Positions 55,181 to 64,000 of a DNA stretch of 64,000 nt are shown one piece after another. Source of the DNA: Papaver somniferum (lineage: Eukaryota > Streptophyta > Magnoliopsida > Ranunculales > Papaveraceae); contig NC_039362.1 in the NCBI RefSeq assembly GCF_003573695.1, positions 178,507,690 to 178,571,689 on the forward strand, in the 5' to 3' direction. Numbering within the stretch: the first letter of the stretch is position 1; each line of letters starts with the position of its first letter. The notes beneath the pieces were generated by a model. The model was not told the DNA's origin. It saw nothing but the letters and a program-made list of their open reading frames with translations, and did not search any database. The position numbers and the translations under genes are program-made.

Positions 55181-57589
55181 CCGCCGGAAATAAGCCGGAA
55201 TTCAAAATTCAATACCCTGCATGCACCTTTCTATACATTCATAACCACACTCAACAACAATTTCTTCAATAAACAAAATAACATTCATTCAATTCATTTT
55301 AGGTTCATATAACAAAAGAACTGAAATGTCTCTAAGTACCAAACTTTTTTTGTTGTTGTTAAAGTATTAAATTTCTAAAGGAATACATGGAAGGTTCCAA
55401 ATTTGTAAGGGAACAAATACAAACTTACCAACTGCCTACAAAACTTGAATACATGGAACTTACAAATCTTGAAGCTCCTTTGTTCTCCACCCTTTCTGAT
55501 GAAATAGAGCATCATTCAAATAGCAACAACTAGTTCATTATATCATTTGAAGGCTTGCTTTGTTGAAAGCTTGAGCATCAGAAAACTCAATGTAGGCAAT
55601 CCTGCAAAATACAACATGCATCATTATTATGAGAAGTAAATAGCACTCGTATACTCTAACTGCCATAAGTAGCCTCAAGTAAGTCAAAGATAGACAATTG
55701 CAACACGATATTCCGAGCAAAAAAATTCAAGTGCGGTGTTAGTACGAAAAGAAAATAGAAACCATGAAACGAATGGTTCTTGGCTCAACATACCAGTGTT
55801 TGGCAGGAGGTTTACACATATAGCAAATAAATTTCTTCAATGATTATGTCTGTCTAATTAGCTTCCAATAAACAGCTAAAGATTCAGAAATGCTCCATTA
55901 TTTAATGGACCATACACGTGTGCTTTAACACAACAACATTACATATTTCTGCAAGTTTCCTAAGGTAAATAGTTGGTGGAGGACAAGAACCGTTATACCT
56001 ACTGATAATTAAGATAAAAGAAGAACATATCTAATTAATTAAACAACAACCAACCTTTTATGTTTTTTACAAAAGCATAAACTCTGCATACTTAATAAGT
56101 GGCTTGAAAATGCCTAATTGGTGACTCATCCAGATTAGCAGGTATAGATAAAAATAAAAAATCAAGGGCAAAAAGAAGAGGATGCTAGTAGAAGTTTTGA
56201 AGCTTATTATGTCTGTAATTGTCACTAAATCAAGCACGCTGCATGCCACACTATTTAGCAACCTGCACAATACAATGCACCCAGTAAATCCTTCTGAACT
56301 AGTGGATAATATTCAACAATTCTATCTCGTAACTTGTAAGACAATAAACCATTTTTAGGGATTCGCAACACAATTTGGACGTTGCTGACTGGGGTTGCAA
56401 CAGCAGATCGACGTTGCAAAACACGACGTTGCATTTTTTTGCAACGACATAAGCTCCGTTGCGACTCTCGATCAACAACGGGGATTCGCAACAGAAACTG
56501 CCGTTGCGACGCTATTCATTCGCAACCAAGGTACGCCGTTGCTAAGCTGTTTCGAATTCCAGGAATACCCCTACCCGGAACTAAAATGTTATTGGTTCTG
56601 GTTCTAATTTAGCAACAGATAGAAGACGTTGCCAATATTTTGCAACCTAAAAAAAAGGTCAAGTCTTCAATGACCTGGTCAAATCCATTTTCCCCCTGCA
56701 GTTACCCAGTTTCCCATATTCAGCATTCCACAGATGTACAAACTTTTACACATTCATTAACTTTCATTTCCACATTCACCATTATGAAAAAAGAATTCTT
56801 CAATTGAAGGTAACAACAAGTATGAGTATTTGATACAAACTATGTCATTCATTTAATGAACATACACATAAATTACTTAGTTCCTAAGTTCAATTTGTAT
56901 AAAGTTCAGAAATTCCCAAGTTCTTCTAACTTAAATCTCTATAAGGAGAAATTACATTATAACTTACAAATCTTGCAGCTGCTAAGGGACCTAATGGCTG
57001 CTGCTTTGCTGCTTTGTTCTCCAACCTTTCCGATCTCACAACAGAGCATCATTCAATTAACCTGCGAACAAAGCATCACAAATTCTTCCAATCAGATAAC
57101 CAATTGAAAGAAAGCATCATTTCAGTATGCTTATAAATCAATTGAAGTCAAAATCTAATAAAGAAATAATATGGCTGTGCAAGTATAAGCAGGCAATATC
57201 TGTGGAAATGATGAATATGGGGAACTGGATAAGTTTACATTGTCTCTAATCCTCCTTCCAATGACCTAGGTTAAAACAATGATAGATAAAAAGCTTGCGC
57301 ATATAATTGGTGTTCTGTAAAAAAATTGAATCTGCACCAGAATTTGGGCATCTTGTAATCCAGCTGAAGTCAGCCCAATCCTAAATTACACTGGTTTCTG
57401 TGATATATTTTTAGGTCTGCACTAGCATCTTGTAAGCATAATACACAAAACTATCCCCTAAAACTGTTCTTGTTTTATTTAGTACAAAACTTCATTCCAA
57501 AACTGTTCTTGTTTTATTTAGTCTTGACTATACTAAAAATGAAAGTAAGAACTGGTGAACTACTAAAAAATTTAAGATATATGACATAC

Positions 57590-57703
57590 CATGAGTCATC
57601 TTGTCCTCGATGTTGGAAACATCTTTATCATCATTCACACGATCATAACCATAGCGAAGCTTCCATGAATGAGTCTGCACAACCGTACAGATTTCACAAT
57701 CCA
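57590..57703 (-). pseudogene. Captured exon of unidentified gene, copy 2
   Basis: Same as 49254-49367 with minor changes. Confidence 0.45.
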
Positions 57704-58354
57704 CTGAAAAAAGTCAAGTATTTTGCTATCAGAACAATATTGGGAAACAAGTTAGAATGTAACAAAATGGTTTATTTATATTCAGAACCCACATAATAAA
57801 CTCAACTTGCGGTAGATAGAGCGACCATTAAATCCAAAAACAATGTATACCTAGATTAAAAATGAAACCTTTACACCAACATTAATGGAACACAATAAAG
57901 AAACCCAAACCAAAATTTAGTGAAAATGAGACACAATTAAGCATGATTTATGTTTCCAATCTGTCCTTAACCACGACTGACCTAATTGGGTTGTGTTCAG
58001 ATAGTCGCAGCTGCAGACTACTAGTGTAATTTAGATCATTGACTTTGTAGCAGTGTGTATTTTGACATCTTAGTTCTGTATGCCATTCAAAAATGTTATC
58101 TAAGTTCATTGAGGAAAAAGGCATTGTTCAACTTGCACATACTATGCAAGTATGAAATAACTAACTTCATTCTTTATCAAATAAAATTCCAAAACTATCA
58201 TTACCTTTCCAAATAAGCGTGGTTGGAAAAAAATCATCTTGCCCGGGGATGCAAATTCTAACACTTAGCTGCAAAAGAAAACATAAGAAACATTCATTAA
58301 TTCCATGGAACTATCTTTACCAATTAACAATCAATGCTCATTACAAAGTCAAGA

Positions 58355-58795
58355 GCTTATCTTTAAGAGCTTTGAAAGATGGTTCCAGGTCTGACAAAAA
58401 TGTGAACTGCACAAATAGAATATTGGTTAAAGAAGGAAACTTGAAGACATTAGTCGACTCCAAGTATCCACTTACATAGGCTGAACAAGCGTGGGCTAAG
58501 ATGATGGGAGGTCATGCTACTGGGAAGATCGTTGTAGAACCATAAAAAGCAAGACATTCATATTAACTATTGAACTCAAGCTGAAAAACATGGAAAACTT
58601 GGGTAAGTGGAACAACTTCTAAGACACATTGCTCTCTATTCATATAAGTTAAGAGTGCTGTTATGAAGACCCACCAGACCCAATGGCTTAATGAATAAAA
58701 TGCAAATGATAATGTAACAAAGATCACAACAAAGACTTACCGGAGTAAGGTCACCAACAACATAGTCCGTAGAAACAACACGAACAACATAGTAC
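58355..58795 (-). pseudogene. Exon-like pieces of unidentified captured gene(s)
   Basis: On the minus strand, 58795-58741 reads YYVVRVVSTDYVVGDLTP between an acceptor 'tttgag' and donor 'gtaagtc'. Near 58410-58350 another acceptor 'tttgtgcag' precedes FTFLSDLEPSFKALKDKLLT. Both look like ordinary exons. I cannot name the family. Confidence 0.35.
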
Positions 58796-59084
58796 CTCAA
58801 AAGTAATTACATAATAAAGATTAATATCCATAATCTTGAAATCAATATGATAAGCATAAGCAAAGGAAGTGTACTTACCAGGGATTGATATTCCCTTGGG
58901 TGGCTACTACCGCTTCAACTGACCTGCAGTGCAGTCACCTGCGCAACAAAATGCAACAGAACCCAAACCATACACATCCATAAAGAAAAACTGATTATAT
59001 TGATACTGCCGTTTCACATAGATACATTACGATTCAAAGTTTTTTAAGCACAATTGCCTGAGACTTCCTTATGCGGAACTGCAT

Positions 59085-59280
59085 AAGAATCTGCCTGAGA
59101 GTCTTCCTTATGCACAACTGCATAAGAATTTATATGCTAGCATGCTAAGCACATGTACAAAAGTGTTTCAAAAAAAGCAAAAAAAAAAAGATAAAGCACA
59201 ACTGCCTGAGAGTCTTCCTTATGCACAACTGCATACGAATCTACATGTTAGCATGCTAAGCACATGTACAAAAGTGTGAA
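59085..59280. repeat. Direct repeat of about 82 bp, two copies
   Basis: 'ctgagagtcttccttatgca' through 'gctaagcacatgtacaaaag' occurs at about 59092-59165 and 59209-59275, with part of a third unit at 59055-59090. It lies where the transposase reading ends. Confidence 0.75.
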
Positions 59281-59282
59281 CA

Positions 59283-60078
59283 TATATAAGCAAAATAAGA
59301 TAAAGCCATAAATTCTTGACAAATAGGACACTTCACCAGCGATGCATGATCCTTCCAATACAAAATACAGTCATTTACACAGTCATCATATGTTATATAA
59401 TCCATTCCTAGTTCTTGGATCATCTTTTTCACTTTTGCGTACTTAGATGGCAGTGTATTCTCTTCGGGAAGCAACTCTTTCATCAACTTTAAGAGTGCAG
59501 TCATACCATTATCAGAAAATCCATATTGTGTCTTTATGTGATTCAACTTGATGGAAGCATACAATGCTGTCACTCCCTTACGACACGACGGATACAATGG
59601 TTCTTTTGCACAAGCTCATAGACAGATTCCTTTTTCTTCCTTTTCCTAGTTCCAGCATCATTATGAACCCCACTATCTATTCTAGTGTTGTCATCTACTA
59701 CAGCAGCACCATCATCCTCAACAACATCTCCTAAAATTTCACCCTCACCTATACCAGGATCAACATTTTCCACATTTTCAGCTACATCACCATTACTAGT
59801 GTTATCCACATGTGACCGTTCTTCTACTTCTAGATTTTCCCCATAAAAACGACATGTCGTTTATGTATAAATAATACCATACTTAAGCAAATGCAATGAA
59901 ATTTCACTAAGTGGCCCCAATCCTTTACAGTTCTTACATCTACTACAAGGGCATGAGAATAAGGTATTTCCGCCACCATTTCTATTAACAAACTCTATAA
60001 ATGACCTAACACCTTCTATGTACTGAGCAGACTTACATGGATATTTCATCCATCCCTTATCAACCGTAGATGATATAC
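59283..60078 (-). pseudogene. CACTA TNP2-type transposase, 5' part, broken
   Basis: Reading from about 60078 after acceptor 'tctttag': KGWMKYPCKSAQYIEGVRSF and CPCSRCKNCKGLG form the transposase-associated domain (Cys-rich, N-terminal in CACTA transposases). An in-frame TAA follows at about 59863. The same frame then gives an acidic linker (59809-59600), and after a frame change near 59590 comes the beginning of the TNP2 domain: YASIKLNHIKTQYGFSDNGM, LPSKYAKVKKMIQELGMDYI, CVNDCILYWKDHASLVKCPIC. The catalytic part should follow at lower coordinates but is missing, replaced by repeats. It is thus a non-functional transposase remnant. Confidence 0.85.
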
Positions 60079-61440
60079 CCTAAAGACAATATCTATGTTA
60101 AAATTCAGACAATATATGTACACTACATCAATACAAATCAGCAGCATTTTTTGATATGATATCTACAACAACTCTAACATGTACCTATGAATTTGATATG
60201 TACACAACATAAGATTAATCAAAAAAATACTATCAATTAAAACTATACTAAATCCATTCCATTAAATTGATATATCTACTTCAATTATAAATGAATACAA
60301 CCAAACAATAAAACTAATTGGCTATCCAAACCATAAAAACATATACTTTCTATGCAATTAAAGCTACATGTTAGAATTCAAGTGTATATCATGAATTTGA
60401 CATATCCCCTTCAATTCTAACATGTAGCTTCAACTGAGTCCCAGCGGTAGGGTTGCCGAAGGCCTTAGGCAAAATCAAAGATCAGACTTACAAAAATTAT
60501 AAAGTTCAGTCCATACAAACTTATAAAATCTCTAAGTTCAGAAATTATACAAAATTTCTAAGTTCAGTCCATACAAACTTATAAAAATTCTTAAGTTCGG
60601 ACCATACAACTTATAAAAACTTATAAGTTAAGAGATTATACAAAATTTCTTTAAGTACACCAATTCAATTCTAACATGTACCTTCAACTGAGTCCTAGCG
60701 ATAGGGTTGCCGAAGGACTTAGGTTAACGACAGAAACATCCTCTCAACAAAGAGAGAATGAGCTACAAGTAGCTTTTGCGATTCACCGCTAGGACCATTT
60801 TTATCATGCTCAATGAGATTCTATCACACTTTAGCTAAACAATATAAAAGGAACCAAAATAATCAAAACAGTTGGATATACCTTCTTAGTTTTCCTAAAC
60901 CAACTCTAACCAGTTCTTCTTCAAACTCTAATGAACTGAACTTCAGTTTTTCAATCTTGACAAACCCTAGCATGGAAAAAAAAGGCATTAGATTCAGATA
61001 AACAACAAACCATAAAATGAAAAGAACATATAAAAGGAACCAAAATAATCAAAACAATTTCATAGTTGGATATACCTTCTTAGTTCTTCTTAAACCAACT
61101 CTGACCAATTCTTCTTCAAGCTCCAATGAACTGAACTTCAGTTCTTCAATCTTGACAAACCCTAACATGGAAAAAAAATAAAGGGTATTAGATTTAGATA
61201 AACAACAAACCATAAAACGAAAAGAAAATAAAATAAAAAATAAACTGAATTTGAAAGAATCAGATTCACAAGTGAAATCGAAAAACTGAAATCAAACATT
61301 AAAACCTAAAAACCAAAAACTTAAATGGAACCCTAGGATTCGATAAACTTAAATCAAAATCTCTAAATCCTAGAAATCAAATCTCTGAACCCTAAAAATC
61401 ACAACTGAAACCCTAGAAATCAAAATCTATAAACCCTAAA
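60079..61440. other. Interior of CACTA remnant with tandem repeats, no gene
   Basis: A 175-190 bp unit starting 'ataaaaggaaccaaaataat' is duplicated at about 60842-61010 and 61030-61200. Around 60430-60740, 'actgagtcc' to 'agggttgccgaagg' and 'aagttcagtccatacaaac' repeat several times. No coding signal. Confidence 0.6.
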
Positions 61441-61739
61441 AACTATGTCAAAATTTATACCTGATGATATTCAGTTCTACACGATTAGATTTTAGAGATT
61501 GAGAGGAAAAAAACAGCTCAGCTGACCAGATCGAGATCGAGATGGAGACGAGAGGAGAGGGAGGAGAGACTGAGTCTTTGTGGTTTGATGGAGAAAAATG
61601 AAGATGATGAGGGAACTCGACATACCCTAGATTGGGATTAAGGGTGGAAAAAAAAAAGTAGTCTTGACCAAAGTTTGACCGGGGCGTGTTTATAAGTCCT
61701 AGTGTTCCCGACCACGCACGTGGTTCACACGCTTGAACC

Positions 61740-61900
61740 CAGCTCAGTTGCGATTCACAACCTTGCCTGTGAGGTTGCAAAATTCGCAACGGCAGTCCTC
61801 CGTTGCGGGAAAAATTAGTTGCAATTAGCGACCAAAAAATTCGCAACCACGCTAGTGCCGTTGCAAACATAGGTTGCGAATCCCTCAAAATGGTGTAGTG
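61740..61900. repeat. GTTGCGAATC subterminal array and right CACTA terminus
   Basis: Eight or more GTTGC/GCAAC motifs precede the terminal TGGTGTAGTG. They are comparable to 48045-48310 and 56357-56640. Confidence 0.75.
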
Positions 61901-61946
61901 GAATCATATAAGCAGAGGTCAGCAAGAATGGGCAAACAAGTCATAC

Positions 61947-62062
61947 CTGGACTAAAATAAATGGTAAGGGCACACCTCCTAAAGGTGCATTCCCTGAACA
62001 ATATAACTGCTCATTCTGTTGAATCAGGTTCTGAATTTGACTTGAAACCACTTGAAGTAAGC
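61947..62062 (-). pseudogene. Exon-like piece, unidentified
   Basis: The minus strand reads LQVVSSQIQNLIQQNEQLYC and then SGNAPLGGVPLPFILVQ between acceptor 'gtgtgtag' and donor 'gtatga'. The first half looks like a coiled coil. Whether it belongs with the SWI3-like exon at 62671-62807 is unclear, because direct joining shifts the frame. Confidence 0.4.
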
Positions 62063-62670
62063 CTACACACAACAATTTGATTTATATTAAATGCAAATTC
62101 TCATGAACACAAAAATAAAAATGAACAAAATCAAACGATCATTTCAGTTACAATTCCATACAACCAAACCATAAAACTCAATTTTCAATTGCCTAAGAAC
62201 ATCTCATTTCAGTGGACGAAGATAAACATTTGCATCAATAAATTTCCTTGTCGGGTGGAATACTAAGGCTCATAATATCTATAAAATAAGAAAGGAAATG
62301 ACCAAATGCAACTATAAACACCAACCTTTTTGGTGGATTTAACTTGTGGGTGATCCATGATGTCCACCTTCTCTACTCCAAATAGTCTCTGTACTTATCC
62401 TACAAATGTAACAAATTGACAAATAAATAAAGAGATCCAATCCAAATTAAGGAGTTCTAACAGACATCTCGATGCCAATGAAAATATCTAAAATAAGGAA
62501 ATGCCTCTCTGTGCTTCAAACCCTTCAACAATGTAAAAAAAAGACTCATACAAATAGTTGCAACAAAAAGATAGTACGAAATACCTTCAAGAAAAATCAA
62601 TCACTAGACAACATTTTTACCAGTAAAATAAATAAATAATTAGAGCCAATTACGGATTGCACGTTCGCAC

Positions 62671-62807
62671 CTATCTCCAGAGCCATCTGTTTGGATCTTG
62701 TTACCAGAAGCAACTAGCTGGTTTTCCTCCTTGGAAAATTCTGCTAATGATGCATGTGCACAGGCTGCGGTAACTCTTGGCCCTACTGCAGAGCTCAGAA
62801 AGGCAAC
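62671..62807 (-). pseudogene. Exon resembling a SWI3-type (SWI/SNF) subunit
   Basis: The minus-strand reading AFLSSAVGPRVTAACAHASL lies between acceptor 'tttctag' and donor 'gtgcga'. The 'VAFL.SAVGPRVAAACAHASL' block is a hallmark of plant SWI3C/SWI3D chromatin-remodelling subunits. No SWIRM, SANT or leucine-zipper exon is found in the remaining 1.2 kb, so this is either a captured fragment or the edge of a long gene outside the window. Confidence 0.6.
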
Positions 62808-64000
62808 CTAGAAATTCCACCAATTAAATATTGAAAACTTGCTTAAAATGAATAGAAATAATCTTCTGCAGAACGTAAACAAATCATTTAGCAGCAACCA
62901 CACAACTTCATCTGTGATTTAGATGCATACAAGTCATCAAAAATTCTAAAGAGCCTTTGTCAGAATATAAGCCTGCAATTTTAAACAAAATATTTGATGC
63001 ATTTTCTCTGAAACCATTATTAGAATGCTTAGTGAGGATTGCCTACATGATGAGTCAAACATTTTCAAAAAATACAAACAATCAACTCTTAATTGGATTC
63101 AAACCAGACCTTAGTTCTACAAGAGAAAGCTGCACATATCAGTTAGGAACGCGGCCGGTCACAATCCAAAAAAAATATATTTATCTATTACTTACGAACT
63201 AAAATGTTGATGCAGTTTCAATTGCTGATAGATATGCACATCAATAAATTCTGTAAGGTCTAAGAACCACGCACAAGAAAAAGCTCAAAGATTGACAAGA
63301 GAACATAAAAGTAAGAATTCCAGTTCCTGTCAAAGCTGAGAAATACATGTTGCATTGCAGAGTATTTACTTGGAATCTTTAAAAAAGATTTCCCAAATGT
63401 GCAGTCCGGAAATACTTAATCAATATGGCACTTCAGTTCTCTTCCTTTCTTGCTTAAATATTTCTCTGGTAGGTTTTGGAGACAGTCAGGGGCCAACCTG
63501 CAGTCTCCTGTGTGCAAAATATTACCAAAATTTCCTTCGAATAAAAACATTGTTAGATCATAGCTCGGTCAACCTCGCATGCGTTTCTATATCAAACATG
63601 TTTGTCAATGTTAGTGATCAATACTATAAAGTCTTGATTTCTATCCTATTAGCTAAGTCTCGGACTAGGATAGGAAAAGCGTAGTTGAGCTCAAGGACTT
63701 CATAGTGATTCAACGAAAACGACGAAGATCTACACCAAGGAACCGTGGAACTTCATCAACAAAAAGGTATGTGAAGACTTGAACTTATCTATCACTCGAA
63801 AGTCTATCTATTCTTCTCCTACTTCTTATGAGACAAAAGTCGTATACTATATAGACTAGATCATATACACTTGATATTTCGAGCTGAGTATTCATTGCTT
63901 ATCTTTAACTCGAAATCATGTGTTGGTAAAGCGTTTCGCTTTGATCAGGTTTATCTTCACCTAGTGACGAAAGTCATTAAAGTTTCAATCACTTTGGAAA
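62808..64000. other. Window end, unidentified; possible retroelement edge
   Basis: No supported gene. From about 63550 ('tgttagatcatagctcggtc') to the end, the sequence has the style of an LTR plus leader of a Copia-type element, but no partner is in the window. Confidence 0.3.

Larger units (their letters stand above)
52184..57967. repeat. Large direct duplication, copy 2
   Basis: 5784 bp matching 43873-49631; the extra length is mainly a 22-23 bp insertion near 57107. The left edge is continuous with the spacer in style, while copy 1 begins abruptly. Confidence 0.93.
56342..61900 (-). mobile_element. CACTA remnant with TNP2-type transposase (GTTGCGAATC family)
   Basis: The right terminus at 61900 (CACTACACCATTTTGAGGG when reversed, with GTTGCGAATC motifs at 61740-61885) pairs with the mutated left terminus at 56342 (CAATAAACCATTTTTAGGG, motifs to 56640). 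The flanks (AGA left, GAA right) do not give a clean 3-bp duplication, so the span may be rearranged, or the true left partner may be 48028. Inside, all on the minus strand: a telo-box-containing leader (61310-61620), a transposase pseudogene (59283-60078), and several exon-like pieces. Confidence 0.6.

Noticed and set aside
43873..57967. The 5.8-kb direct copies as giant LTRs of one retrotransposon
   Set aside because: They lack TG...CA ends, have no matching 5-bp flanks (AGGTA and TAACC), contain genes and CACTA ends, and have no primer site or tract next to them.
56342..61900. Claiming a clean 3-bp target duplication for the TNP2-bearing CACTA remnant
   Set aside because: The flanking triplets AGA and GAA do not match and the left tip is mutated.

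Overview
This looks like nuclear DNA from a flowering plant, probably a eudicot. It has spliced genes with GT/AG introns, P-class PPR genes, a nuclear-type tRNA-Leu(AAG), Athila-type Ty3/gypsy elements, CACTA elements and a plant mobile domain gene. A Papaver-like source is only an impression. The left half and the right end are mostly nested transposons; ordinary genes sit in the middle (about 30.4-42 kb).

Layout. (1) 1-939: flank resembling the PPR cluster at 39-43 kb. (2) 940-10099: a non-autonomous TIR element with 8-bp target duplication CTATAAAA and arrays of GTTCGGTTAC; a pol-less Athila-like LTR element (1526-8725, TSD GTAAC) lies inside it. (3) About 10985-28590: arrays of GCCGGCAAGGT surround a Myb/SANT-like gene (minus) and a plant mobile domain (PMD) gene (minus). 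The PMD gene is split by a second Athila-like element (13990-26674, minus, TSD CCTAG), itself interrupted by a CACTA element (16085-20138, TSD TAT) carrying exons of several host genes. (4) 30448-32231: four-exon amino-acid transporter of the AVT type. (5) 32750-34583: PPR gene broken by a small deletion; 39912-41777: intact 621-aa PPR paralogue. Between them lie a decayed copy of the transporter's last exon, tRNA-Leu(AAG), and a TIR element (35899-37738) holding a second copy of the GTTCGGTTAC element (36027-37177, TSD TTTAAAAA). (6) 43873-57967: two direct copies of about 5.8 kb, each with a RING-H2 gene, a truncated RING fragment and two CACTA-type termini, separated by 2.55 kb with a CCACCN tract, 33-bp minisatellites and a tRNA-like sequence. 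(7) 57968-61900: CACTA remnant with a broken TNP2-type transposase and exon-like pieces, ending in a TIR at 61900. (8) 61901-64000: a minus-strand SWI3-like exon and unidentified sequence.

Functionally, the credible host genes are the transporter, the intact PPR (organellar RNA binding), the RING-H2 gene in copy 1 (ubiquitin ligase) and tRNA-Leu. The rest records transposition: target duplications give a clear relative order of insertions, and the CACTA elements have acquired and joined host exons. All family calls come from reading motifs by eye; no database search was run.
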